A stretch of 64,000 nucleotides of DNA from JADKAV01 sp963704075 (GTDB lineage: Bacteria > Actinomycetota > Actinomycetes > S36-B12 > UBA10799), in the NCBI GenBank assembly GCA_963704075.1, contig CAVPGV010000019.1, forward strand, positions 124,001 through 188,000. The letters run 5' to 3'. Made by a program: the position numbers and the translations under genes. Shown one piece after another: positions 20,901 to 28,258 of this stretch (its first letter is position 1; every line of letters starts with the position of its first letter). The notes beneath the pieces are model-generated. The model saw nothing but the letters and a program-made list of their open reading frames with translations. It searched no databases and was not told the origin of the DNA.

Positions 20901-21623
20901 CAACAGGTCGGCGGTGGCCGCCTGCCGGGGGTGGCAGTAGCGCACGGCGTTGGCCAGTACCGCCGGTATCCGGCGCTCCCGGGAGTACTGCCACATCCGC
21001 TTGGCCATGGCCGTGGACAGATCCGGACCGGGTCGCTGCTCGCCGAGCGCGCGAGGAGCCGTGCGGTGGTTGACGATCTCCAGGTACACCTGATCCCCGG
21101 CCACCTCCCGCCACCGCCGCAGCAGCGTATCGGCGAGGTCGAAGCGGTGCCGGCTGATGGCCCGGCCCACCTCGGAATCCGGGCCGAGCAGGACGCTGAG
21201 ATCCCCCGTTCCGGCGAATTCCTCGAGCAGATCCCAGCCGACGACGGGGTTGCCCCGCTCCCCGGTCGTATGCGCCGCGGACACCAACCTGCTCACGGCG
21301 GCCCAGCCACGACCGCCGCGGGCCAGCAGCACGACGCGGGGGTCGCGGCGGTCGCGCCAGACGCCGCCGCGGGCAGGTGTGCGGTGCACCGTTTCCGGCC
21401 GGTCCGACGCACCTGGGTGCTGGGCCAGATCCACGCCGAGGATTCCGGGCATCCCGTTGTTCATGCAGGCCTGCATGAACCGCACGGCTCCGTACAGCCC
21501 GTCCCGGTCGGTCAAGGCGATGGCCGGCTGGTCCAGTTCGGCGGCACGCTGCACCAACTCCTGCGGGGAACAGACCCCGTGCCGCAGGGAGTAGTAGGAG
21601 GCAACGTGCAGGTGGGCGAACAT
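17937..21623 (-). CDS. dnaE2: Error-prone DNA polymerase DnaE2 (ImuC-type)
   Basis: C-family polymerase used in damage-induced mutagenesis. It is 1228 residues. An N-terminal PHP domain (FAHLHVASYYSLRHGV) is followed by the polymerase core with the catalytic Asp motif LPDIDIDVE near residue 450. A helix-hairpin-helix region and a C-terminal OB fold come last (VMVAGIKVATQTPPIRSGRR). QLALPIG late in the protein resembles a beta-clamp-binding motif. The ATG at 21623 lies 2 bp after the HEPN gene stop and has GGTGAG upstream. The frame is open further upstream, but that part overlaps the HEPN gene and is not protein-like. Confidence 0.94.
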   Translation of the reverse strand: MFAHLHVASYYSLRHGVCSPQELVQRAAELDQPAIALTDRDGLYGAVRFMQACMNNGMPGILGVDLAQHPGASDRPETVHRTPARGGVWRDRRDPRVVLLARGGRGWAAVSRLVSAAHTTGERGNPVVGWDLLEEFAGTGDLSVLLGPDSEVGRAISRHRFDLADTLLRRWREVAGDQVYLEIVNHRTAPRALGEQRPGPDLSTAMAKRMWQYSRERRIPAVLANAVRYCHPRQAATADLLDAIRRLVPLDSRHLDRENSGGFLTPTGHMRGVAEQVAGPDASRLLGVTADLAEQCVLDPVADFGIGDIHVPELDVLLSGRPPAQPSGPIMAGYSARRHRHAQRREDAVRADALLRARCEAALHTRFTPREVKAASSRLDDELTVIATLGFAGYFLTVAEVVDLIRTMRIRVAARGSGAGSVVNYLLGISGVDPIRHDLLMERFLSPLRRVLPDIDIDVESARRTDIYRRIVDRFGADRSACVSMRDTYKVRHAVRDVGAALGFPAGEIDDFAKAFPHIRARDARSALAELPELRTSMVGKLADRGLLDGFLHFVESLDGLPRHIALHPCGVLLSDSSLLDRTPVEASWMGFPMSQFDKDDVEAMGFLKLDVLGIRMQSAMAHAVSEVRRVDEVAIDLDALPFDDQDTFELITAAKTLGCFQIESPGQRELIGKFGPRDFNDLIIDISLFRPGPVKSDMITPFLSARHGWREPLHLHPDLEPALRETHGVVVFHEQVLRLVSVMSGCSLAEADEVRRQLGTPDGQVQVRTWFIPAALQKGYDLATVERVWEVLRAFASFGFCKAHAAAFALPTYHSAWLKRHHPAAFLAGVLTHDPGMYPKRLILDEARNSGVTILPLDVNTSTGEYRVEKVADRYGIRLSLADVKGISDVEVRQIETAQPFIDLADFWSRTAVARPVVERLVRAGGFDAVHGITGSRRVGHITRRDLLLQVADLHRCGGRRRVRPAQVTSPAGGGLAAKVASQSKAPRTYAADVAQLALPIGEPEGASGLPEMSVADRVQAEVEILGLDVTRHAISFYEPMFAELGVVRARDLLAHRSRAQVMVAGIKVATQTPPIRSGRRVIFLSLDDSTGPIDLTFFEDAQGPYARTVFHSWLMLATGVIRRTGRRGISVRATGCWPLPELHAVWRSKGVAGVYEVLNAAVAMGDEVRRMEDPTEATGTSDPAVRRVLVHASGFRQSPYADVRPAGSSAKQPPAKLWHSSPGSAG

Positions 21624-21625
21624 GC

Positions 21626-22036
21626 TCACCCGGCAGTGCGCCACGTCGAGGGAATCGGTAGACCCACCCCGAGGATGCCGGCGATCTGTTCGGTGAACGC
21701 CTCCGCGTCGCGCATCAGGTCGTCGGCCTGCCGCTGGGTGACGTGTTCGCGTCCGATCTCGACGAATACCCGCCGCTGGCCGATCACCGCGAAGTACGTG
21801 CACCACTCCTGCAACTCAGGGGCGATCGTCGGCAACATCTGCCAGACGCTGCGGATGCGCGAGGACCGGGTGGGCTTGGCCCGGGTGGCCAGCAGAGCCG
21901 CCCCGGCACGCAATGCCGCAACATGCGCGGCCACATAACGATCGGCTGCGGTCGGCGCCTGATAGGCGTCGTCCAGAGCGATCAGTGCGGTGCGCAGCAG
22001 GTCCTTGCCCGCGCGGGTCAATACGACTGAAGTCAT
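21626..22036 (-). CDS. SAV_6107-type HEPN domain protein
   Basis: About 136 residues, predicted mostly helical. YVAAHVAALRAGAALLATR and the following helices match the SAV_6107 HEPN family that accompanies dnaE2 and dinB in actinobacteria. HEPN domains are often RNases, but I do not see a clear Rx4-6H catalytic motif, so a non-catalytic role is equally possible. The ATG at 22036 has GAGGTGA upstream; a GTG at 22045 is the alternative. It lies between the DUF6504 gene and dnaE2 with almost no spacing, so all three are co-transcribed. Confidence 0.8.
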   Translation of the reverse strand: MTSVVLTRAGKDLLRTALIALDDAYQAPTAADRYVAAHVAALRAGAALLATRAKPTRSSRIRSVWQMLPTIAPELQEWCTYFAVIGQRRVFVEIGREHVTQRQADDLMRDAEAFTEQIAGILGVGLPIPSTWRTAG

Positions 22037-22046
22037 CCCGGTCACC

Positions 22047-22334
22047 TCAATCGAAGGTCCGCAGCAGGTACCACTGCCCGGACGCAGGATCGAGACTCAA
22101 CTCATAGACACCCTCGGCATCACAGCGACCCGCGGACGCCTCGACCCGCCAGGTCTGGTGATCCCGTCCGGTCGGTGTGGTGCGGACGTCCTTCCACCAC
22201 ACCGCAGACCGCTCCCACTGCTGCAGCACCTGGTTCACCCGGTACAACCGGTTGTGCCACAGGAACTGCTCAGGACCACCGGCCGAACACCTGACATGGA
22301 TGGCTGCGTCGGCCCGGCGATAGCTACGACTCAT
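22047..22334 (-). CDS. DUF6504 family protein, first gene of the SOS-type operon
   Basis: Small protein of about 95 residues, rich in Trp, Arg and Tyr (LWHNRLYRVNQVLQQWERSA, then VYELSLDPASGQWYLLRTFD). The pattern matches DUF6504, a family found next to Y-family and DnaE2 polymerases in actinobacteria; its function is unknown. I use the ATG at 22334 because GGGAG lies 9 nt upstream, whereas it abuts the other ATG at 22343. The first SOS palindrome lies about 22 bp upstream. Confidence 0.78.
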   Translation of the reverse strand: MSRSYRRADAAIHVRCSAGGPEQFLWHNRLYRVNQVLQQWERSAVWWKDVRTTPTGRDHQTWRVEASAGRCDAEGVYELSLDPASGQWYLLRTFD

Positions 22335-22355
22335 GACGATCATCTCCCATCTGAA

Positions 22356-22371
22356 TCGAACCTCTGTTCGA
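22356..22371 (-). promoter_or_regulatory. LexA-type SOS box 1 (perfect palindrome)
   Basis: TCGAACCTCTGTTCGA: perfect half-sites TCGAAC and GTTCGA around a 4-nt spacer, the consensus of LexA operators in Gram-positive and actinobacterial genomes. It lies just upstream of the DUF6504-HEPN-dnaE2-dinB operon, so repression by LexA and induction by DNA damage are expected. Confidence 0.88.
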
Positions 22372-22412
22372 CTTCCAGGAGAACACTGACATGGACCTAC
22401 GTCAAGACTTAA

Positions 22413-22428
22413 TCGAACGTACGTTCGT
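22413..22428. promoter_or_regulatory. LexA-type SOS box 2
   Basis: TCGAACGTACGTTCGT: one mismatch at the last base from the TCGAAC-N4-GTTCGA consensus. It is centred 57 bp from box 1 and about 90 bp upstream of the divergent MFS gene. It could strengthen LexA control of the mutagenesis operon, or also control the MFS-GH2 pair. Confidence 0.75.
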
Positions 22429-22515
22429 ACTATTTCCGGGTGCTGTCGATCTTCTCACCGACCGGCCACGGTCCCCGCTACGGTCGGGATGTACCGGGCG
22501 AAAGGAGGCGATCCG

Positions 22516-23841
22516 ATGACGTTGCCGAATCCTCAAACACACCCCGACCCCAGTACCCGGGCGCTCGCTCCCACCGCCCTGAGCACCCGGGTCTGGCTGG
22601 CAGTCATCATCGTCGGCCTCGTCGGACAGATCGCCTGGACGGTCGAAAACCTCTACCTGAACGTATTCCTCTACGACACGATCACTGACAATCCCAACGC
22701 CATAGCCCTCATGGTCGCGCTCAGCGCTATCGCCGCCACCACCGCGGCCATCCTCATCGGGCCGCTGTCCGACCGGGTGGGCAAACGGCGACTGTTCATC
22801 GTCAGTGGTTACGTCCTGTGGGGCCTGACCACGATGCTGTTCGGCTTCATCACCGTCGACGCGCTGGCCGCATTCGTCCCCGTCGTCAGTGCGGTCACCG
22901 CCGCCACCGCAGCCGTCATCCTGCTGGACTGCGTGATGAGCTTCCTCGGTGCCAGTGCCAACGATGCCGCGTTCAACGCCTGGGTCACCGACGTCACCTC
23001 CCCGGACAACCGGGGCCGGGTCGAAGCCGTGCTGGTGATGCTGCCGCTGCTGTCCATGCTCCTGGTCTTCGGGGGCCTCGACGGTCTGACCCAGAACGGC
23101 GACTGGCAGCTGTTCTTCATCGTCGTCGGGGCCCTCATGATCGCCTCCGGACTGGTGGCCCTGATCCTCATCCGCGACGTCCCCAACGAACCCGTCCAGA
23201 AGGACAGCCTGTGGCGCTCGATCGTGCACGGTCTGCGACGCGAGTCCATCGAGAACAACCCGCGCCTCTACTGGGCGCTGACCGCGCTGGCGGCGCTGGG
23301 GGTCTCCACCCAGGTCTTCCTGCCGTACCTGTTGATCTACCTGCAGCGCTACCTGCGCATCGACGCGTACGCACTGGTGCTCGGCGTGGTCCTCACCGGG
23401 GCGGCGGCGATCAGCGTGCTCGGCGGCCGGGTCATCGACCGCGTCGGCAAAGTCACCGCGATGCTGCCAGCGGCGGCCATCTACCTCAGCGGGCTGATCC
23501 TCATGACTTTCGCCAGAGGCCTGCTGCCGGTGATCCTGGCGGGACTGGTCACCATGTCCGGGATGATGCTGACGACGGCTGCGGTGGGCGCCGCGATCCG
23601 CGACTACTCCCCACCGGATCGGGTCGGCATGGTCCAGGGACTGCGGATGATCGGCTACGTGCTCATCCCGATGGTGATCGGACCCTTCATCGGCGCGGCG
23701 ATGATCCGGGGCGCCGACGAGTACTACGAGGAGTTCGGGCAGTTCAAGCAGGTTCCCACCCCGGGCATTTTCGTCGCGGCCGCGGTGGTCAGTCTGCTGA
23801 TCGTCATTCCGATCCGGGCCCTGCAGAGGACCCGCGGATGA
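22516..23841 (+). CDS. Major facilitator superfamily transporter
   Basis: Inner-membrane transporter of 441 residues with about twelve hydrophobic segments. The MFS loop 2-3 signature is visible as GPLSDRVGKRRLFIVSGY near residue 80, and a related GGRVIDRVGKVTAM starts the second half. I use the ATG at 22516 because AAAGGAGG lies upstream at good spacing. The stop overlaps the start of the family 2 glycoside hydrolase (ATGA), so it likely imports an oligosaccharide or glycoside that the hydrolase cleaves. The substrate cannot be told from sequence. Confidence 0.88.
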   Translation: MTLPNPQTHPDPSTRALAPTALSTRVWLAVIIVGLVGQIAWTVENLYLNVFLYDTITDNPNAIALMVALSAIAATTAAILIGPLSDRVGKRRLFIVSGYVLWGLTTMLFGFITVDALAAFVPVVSAVTAATAAVILLDCVMSFLGASANDAAFNAWVTDVTSPDNRGRVEAVLVMLPLLSMLLVFGGLDGLTQNGDWQLFFIVVGALMIASGLVALILIRDVPNEPVQKDSLWRSIVHGLRRESIENNPRLYWALTALAALGVSTQVFLPYLLIYLQRYLRIDAYALVLGVVLTGAAAISVLGGRVIDRVGKVTAMLPAAAIYLSGLILMTFARGLLPVILAGLVTMSGMMLTTAAVGAAIRDYSPPDRVGMVQGLRMIGYVLIPMVIGPFIGAAMIRGADEYYEEFGQFKQVPTPGIFVAAAVVSLLIVIPIRALQRTRG

Positions 23842-25587
23842 AGCCCGCCCACCACCGACTGCTCACCCCTTGGGGCGAATCCCTGGACGCCGAGCATCCG
23901 CTGCCCGAGTACCCCCGTCCACAATTGCGCCGGGACTCCTACGTGAACCTCAACGGCCCGTGGGACTACGCCTTCCGGATCGCCGCGACCGAACCGAAGG
24001 ACTGGGACGGTCGCATCGTGGTGCCCTTCTCCCCCGAGGCACTGCTGTCCGGGGTGAACCGGCAGCTGCAGCCCGGCGAGTACCTGCACTACCGGCGCGC
24101 ATTTCCAGCCCCGGCTGTCGGGTCCGGGCAACGGGTCATCCTGCATCTCGGCGCGGTCGACCAGTGGTGCCGCGTGCACGTCAACGGTCACGTGGTGGGT
24201 GAGAACGTGGGCGGCTACCTCCCCTTCAGCTTCGACATCACCGACACACCTGCACGACGGCGACAACGATCTGCACGTCGTGGTGACCGATCCGTCGGAC
24301 ACCGGCCCTGGATCCCGCGGCAAACAGAGACTGCAGCCCGGCGGCATCTGGTACACGGCCCAATCCGGGATCTGGCAGACGGTCTGGCTCGAATGTGTTC
24401 CCGCCGCACACATCACCTCGCTGCTCATCGACCCAGCCCTCGACCAGGTGAGCGTCACCGTCGAGGTCAGCGACTCCGTAACCGGATGCCGGGTGGAGGT
24501 CCTGGCCGGCGACGCTGTCGTCGCCCACGGCGCGGGCACGTCGGGAACACCGATCCGGATCGTGGTTCCCGATCCCCACCTCTGGTCGCCGGAGGACCCA
24601 TTCCTCTACGGCCTGCGGATCACCGCCGGCGATGACGTCGTCGACTCCTACGTCGGTTTGCGCACGTTCGGCGTGGCACCCGATGCGCACGGAATCCGTC
24701 GCCTGCACCTCAACGGCCGCCCGTACTTCCACGCCGGCGTGCTGGATCAGGGCTACTGGTCCGACGGGCTGTACACCGCCCCCAGCGACGAAGCGCTGGT
24801 CTTTGACATCGCCACCATGAAGGACCTCGGCTTCACGATGCTGCGCAAGCACATCAAGGTGGAACCGCTGCGGTGGTACTACCACTGCGACCGGCTCGGG
24901 ATGCTCGTGTGGCAGGACATGGTCAACGGTGGCGGCACGTACCACCGGCGAGTGGTCGAAGTGCCGGCCGTGACCCCTCTGCACCTCAAGGACAGCAGGT
25001 ACCGCCTGTTCGCGCGCACGGATGCGCAGGCCCGGACGCAGTGGCTTGGCGAGCTGCGACGCACGATCGACCTGCTGCGCAACTGCACGAGCGTGGCGGT
25101 GTGGGTTCCGTTCAACGAGGGCTGGGGGCAGTTCGACGCGAACGCCGTCGCGCGCGACATCGAACGCCTCGATCCCAGCCGCCAGGTCGATCACGCCAGC
25201 GGCTGGCACGATCAGGGGGGCGGGGACTTCCACAGCCGGCACGTCTACTTCAAACCGTTCCGGGTGCCGCGCCGGCCGGATCCCCGTGTGCTGGCCCTTA
25301 CCGAATACGGCGGCTACAGCCTGCATCTGAAGCACCACAGCACCAGTGACACCGAGTTCGGATACCGGCGTTTCGGGTCGGTGGCGTTGCTGGCCGACGC
25401 CTTCCGCACCCTGCACACCGACCAGATCCTGCCGGCGGTCCCCCGCGGGCTGAGCGCGACGGTCTACACACAGTTGTCCGACGTCGAGGACGAGACCAAC
25501 GGCCTGCTCACCTACGACCGGCGGGTGGTGAAGATCCCGCAGGACGAGGTGCGGGCAGTGATCTGCAGGCTGCGCCTGAGCGAATAG
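23838..25587 (+). CDS. Glycoside hydrolase family 2 protein (one frameshift)
   Basis: Retaining beta-glycosidase of the beta-galactosidase/beta-glucuronidase family, about 582 residues after repair. The N-terminal sugar-binding jelly roll (YVNLNGPWDYAF, HLGAVDQWCRVHVNGH) and an immunoglobulin-like domain precede the TIM barrel. The probable acid/base is Glu in PFNEGWGQFD and the nucleophile Glu in LTEYGGYSL. No signal peptide is seen, so it should act in the cytoplasm on an imported substrate. An extra A at 24246 separates the two frames; this is the only clear break in an intact gene right of 16 kb. Confidence 0.88.
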
Positions 25588-25644
25588 CGCGGACCTAGGA
25601 TTCCAGGTGCAGTCGCGTTTCATCATGATGCACAAGCTCCGGAG

Positions 25645-25693
25645 GGCGGTGGCACCTCACTGCGGCGCATCCGGGTGAGGTCAACGAGCCGCC
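25645..25693 (+). terminator. Candidate terminator hairpin after the GH2 gene
   Basis: Inner stem ACCTCAC/GTGAGGT (25654-25660 with 25675-25681) inside an outer stem GGCGG/CCGCC (25645-25649 with 25689-25693). It lies 58 bp downstream of the GH2 stop. There is no U-run, which is common for actinobacterial hairpins. Confidence 0.4.
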
Positions 25694-25935
25694 AAGGGCA
25701 GAACGGCGTGATTCGGGGTGGCCGACAACACCGAGGCACCGGAAGCCTCAGCGGTGATCAGCCAACCACCACCACGGCTTGAGTGATCCTTCGGATTTCA
25801 GGGACAGTCGATTCCGGTAGTCGACGCTTCCTGTGCCGGGCACGGACGCACACGCGGTCGTTGCCCCCACTGTGAGCGTGGAATTGGCTGATCACCGCAC
25901 CGACTTCCAGCGGTGGCGAACCGAAATCCTTCTTC

Positions 25936-26005
25936 TGTTGGTGTTCGTGCAGTTGGTGGCTGCTCGTCGCGCGACGAACGCCCACCAACTACACGAACAC
26001 CAACA
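25936..26005. repeat. 70-bp imperfect palindrome
   Basis: Two arms of 35 bp meet at 25970/25971 with no loop. The centre TCGTCGCGCGACGA is perfect. Outwards, AGTTGGTGG pairs with CCACCAACT and TTGGTGTTCGTG with CACGAACACCAA. About 31 of 35 positions pair. It is intergenic and not next to an obvious transposase. Confidence 0.85.
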
Positions 26006-26039
26006 AACAGATCCGTGCACCGTGCGCCCATCAGACTGG

Positions 26040-26348
26040 AACCCGTGTCCTCGGTGTCCTCGAGGCGGTAGCGCGAGATCAGGCCGTACGCACCCGGCCG
26101 GTCACAGCACCGTACTCGGCCGCGATCGCAGGGATCACCTCGAGCGCCTCCATCTGTGGCCGGTGGGCAAGATAGCGCACCTCCATGAAGGCCTCCGGGC
26201 CGACCATCGCCTCGATGGACACGGGGTCGGCCGGGTCGAGCACCTGGCGAGGCTCGCCTGCCCACCACGACCGAGCAAACGGGTTTGGAACACCCTTCCA
26301 CCGGAGACCTGGGTACTCGACGCGTCGGGCAGGCGCTTCCGGCGACAC
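26040..26348 (-). pseudogene. Relic of a 2-oxoacid (pyruvate):ferredoxin oxidoreductase alpha-type subunit
   Basis: A minus-strand segment of about 100 codons reads VEYPGLRWKGVPNPF, then DPADPVSIEAMVGPEAFMEV, then ALEVIPAIAAEYGAVTGR. After a frame change near 26090 it continues AYGLISRYRLED. This resembles the region of pyruvate/2-oxoacid:ferredoxin oxidoreductases that joins their pyrimidine-binding and transketolase-C-like domains. Such subunits have several hundred residues, so this is a short internal fragment. Its right end runs into the ybaK start and its left end stops close to the 70-bp palindrome. The match is from memory of the family and unverified. Confidence 0.55.
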
Positions 26349-26364
26349 CCAATAGGCTGCCGAT

Positions 26365-26853
26365 ATGCAGGATTTCCCGGCTCAAGTGCGCAAGGTGCAA
26401 GCCGCACTGGCCGGCCTGGGCATCTCAGATCGGATCCGGCGCCTCCCCGAGTCCGCAGCAACCGCAGTACTGGCAGCGCAGGCTTTGGGAGTCGACAGGG
26501 CCGCGATCGCGAACTCGCTGGTCTTCGAGGCCGACGGGAAGCCGTTGCTGACGATGATCTCCGGCGCGCACCGGGCGGACCTGCTGAAACTGGCGTCCCT
26601 GACCGACAGTCGCAAGGTCAACCGGGCCGATGCCTCATTCGTGCGTCTGCACACCGGTCAGCCGATCGGTGGCGTGGCGCCGCTGGGGCACCCGCGGCCG
26701 ATCCCCACGCTGGTCGATGTCAGCCTGTCGCGACTGCGGGAGGTGTGGGCCAGCGCCGGACACCCCCGCTATGTCTTCCGGACCAGTTACGACGAGATCC
26801 TGCGGATCACCGCGGGAACCGCCGGCGAAGTCGGTGAGGCGCCCGCGGAATGA
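26365..26853 (+). CDS. YbaK/EbsC (ProX-like) aminoacyl-tRNA deacylase family protein
   Basis: Protein of 162 residues with the YbaK fold: AAQALGVDRAAIANSLVFEA, LTMISGAHRADLLKLASL, and the C-terminal GVAPLGHPRPIPTLVDVSL. Family members hydrolyse mischarged tRNAs such as Cys-tRNA(Pro). The exact specificity cannot be assigned. The stop overlaps the crtA-like start by 4 bp (ATGA), so this housekeeping-type gene is translationally linked to the carotenoid genes. Confidence 0.85.
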   Translation: MQDFPAQVRKVQAALAGLGISDRIRRLPESAATAVLAAQALGVDRAAIANSLVFEADGKPLLTMISGAHRADLLKLASLTDSRKVNRADASFVRLHTGQPIGGVAPLGHPRPIPTLVDVSLSRLREVWASAGHPRYVFRTSYDEILRITAGTAGEVGEAPAE

Positions 26854-27509
26854 CCGTGCACCTCGACGTGTGGACCGTCCGCACGTCAGCCATCGGGAAG
26901 GCACTGTGGCGCATGGCCGCCGACCCGTTCTTGCTGCGCGGGGTCCCTGGGCTGGACTTCCACAAGTCCCTAGGCACCGGCGCCGGTCGCCGGTTCACCG
27001 CCGCCGATGCCGACCTGCGTCAGTGGGCTCTGGTGACCTGCTGGTCCGCCGAACCATTCGAGGTTCCCATGCTGGAGAAGTGGAACCGCCTCGCACGCAG
27101 TCACACCCGATTCACCCTCGGCACGATCGCCAGTCACGGCCAATGGTCCGGACAAGACCCGTTCGTACCGGATCCCTCGCTGAAGGAGTGGACCGGGGCC
27201 GTGGCGGCAATCACCCGGGCCCGTGTCCACATCCGGCAGTGGCGGATGTTCCAGGAGGCGGTGCCGCCGGTTGCCGCGGCCCTGGCTGACCAACCCGGCC
27301 TGATGTACCGGATCGGGATCGGCGAGGCACCGATCGGTCTGCAGGGCACCTTCAGCGTGTGGCAGGACGCGGCGGCGATCCGGGATTTCGCGTATCGGCT
27401 GCCGGCGCATCGCACCGTGATCGATCAGACCCGCTCCACGGGTTGGTATGCGGAGGAGCTCTTCGCCCGTTTCGCGGTCCTGAAGGTCACCGGGGAGCAG
27501 CCGTGGTGA
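26850..27509 (+). CDS. crtA: CrtA-like carotenoid (spheroidene-type) monooxygenase
   Basis: Protein of 219 residues resembling spheroidene monooxygenase CrtA, which oxidises C-2 of acyclic carotenoid ends. Recognisable stretches are GLMYRIGIGEAPIGLQGTFS, AIRDFAYRLPAHRTVIDQT and STGWYAEELFARFAVL near the C-terminus. It lies between ybaK and the cruF-like gene with 4-bp overlaps on both sides. With CruF, CrtD and a glycosyltransferase next door, it probably introduces a keto or hydroxy group at C-2 of the acyclic end. The precise product is inference. Confidence 0.8.
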   Translation: MTVHLDVWTVRTSAIGKALWRMAADPFLLRGVPGLDFHKSLGTGAGRRFTAADADLRQWALVTCWSAEPFEVPMLEKWNRLARSHTRFTLGTIASHGQWSGQDPFVPDPSLKEWTGAVAAITRARVHIRQWRMFQEAVPPVAAALADQPGLMYRIGIGEAPIGLQGTFSVWQDAAAIRDFAYRLPAHRTVIDQTRSTGWYAEELFARFAVLKVTGEQPW

Positions 27510-28258
27510 GCGACATCGCCCGACCCACCCGTTTGACGTGGCTGCCCTGGGGGATCGTGTCCGCCAGCATTCTGGCGCAGATCACCTGGATCCTCGTACC
27601 CGCGGGACAACGGCAGGCTGTGACGACGCTGGTCGTGGTGCTGTTCGCCGCGGCCAGCATCAGCCATGCGCTCCTGGAGTTCGGCGTCCGGTGGACGGCG
27701 ACCTTCGCTGCGATATCGGCCGGCTTCGGGCTCGGGATTGAGCTGCTCGGCCACACCACGGACATCCCGTTCGGCGCCTACTACTACTCCGAGGAACTGC
27801 AACCGCACCTGCTGGGGGTACCGGTGATCGTGCCCCTGGCGTGGCTGATGATGGCTTACCCTTCGCTGGTGCTGGCCCGCTCCCTGACCACCCGGTGGGT
27901 GGTTCCGCTGGCCGCGGTCGGACTGACGACGTGGGACTTCTTCCTCGATCCGCAGATGGTGGCCGAGGGCTACTGGGTGTGGGAGACGACCACCCCCGCT
28001 CTGCCGGGTATTCCGGGGATCCCCCTGCAGAACTACGCGGGCTGGCTGGTGGGAACGCTGCTGCTGATGTGGCTGCTGAACCGGCTGCCACATCGCGACG
28101 TGGATCTGGGAGTCCCGCTGCTGCTCTACGGATGGATGTGGATCGGGGGGATCGTGGCCAACGCCGTCTTCTTGGACCGGCCGGCGGTCGCGGTGATCGG
28201 GGGCCTGGGCATGGCCGTTCTCGGTGTCCCGTCGTTCCTGGCATGGCTACGGCGGTGA
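27506..28258 (+). CDS. cruF: CruF-like carotenoid 1',2'-hydratase (DUF422 family membrane protein)
   Basis: Polytopic membrane protein of 250 residues with about seven hydrophobic segments. The family signatures are HTTDIPFGAYYYSEELQP, LGVPVIVPLAWLMMAYP, WDFFLDPQMVAEGYWVWE and GIPLQNYAGWLVG. CruF adds water across the C-1,2 double bond of acyclic carotenoid ends to give a tertiary hydroxyl. The GTG at 27506 overlaps the crtA-like stop. The hydroxyl it makes is the likely acceptor for the glycosyltransferase encoded next. Confidence 0.87.
   Translation: MSDIARPTRLTWLPWGIVSASILAQITWILVPAGQRQAVTTLVVVLFAAASISHALLEFGVRWTATFAAISAGFGLGIELLGHTTDIPFGAYYYSEELQPHLLGVPVIVPLAWLMMAYPSLVLARSLTTRWVVPLAAVGLTTWDFFLDPQMVAEGYWVWETTTPALPGIPGIPLQNYAGWLVGTLLLMWLLNRLPHRDVDLGVPLLLYGWMWIGGIVANAVFLDRPAVAVIGGLGMAVLGVPSFLAWLRR

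Larger units (their letters stand above)
25588..26039. other. Gene-poor stretch with two large hairpins
   Basis: About 450 bp after the GH2 gene with no convincing coding frame. It holds a nested hairpin at 25645-25693 that may end the MFS-GH2 transcript and a 70-bp imperfect palindrome centred on 25970. On its right it borders a relic gene fragment. The region looks like an old insertion or deletion site. Confidence 0.5.

Noticed and set aside
18756..21938. A 1060-codon open frame on the plus strand opposite dnaE2
   Set aside because: Same reason: mirror of dnaE2 codon structure, no domain, no ribosome-binding site.
25788..25803. Exact 16-mer CCTTCGGATTTCAGGG shared with 57425-57440
   Set aside because: One exact 16-mer pair in 64 kb of GC-biased sequence is near chance level, and the flanks do not match.
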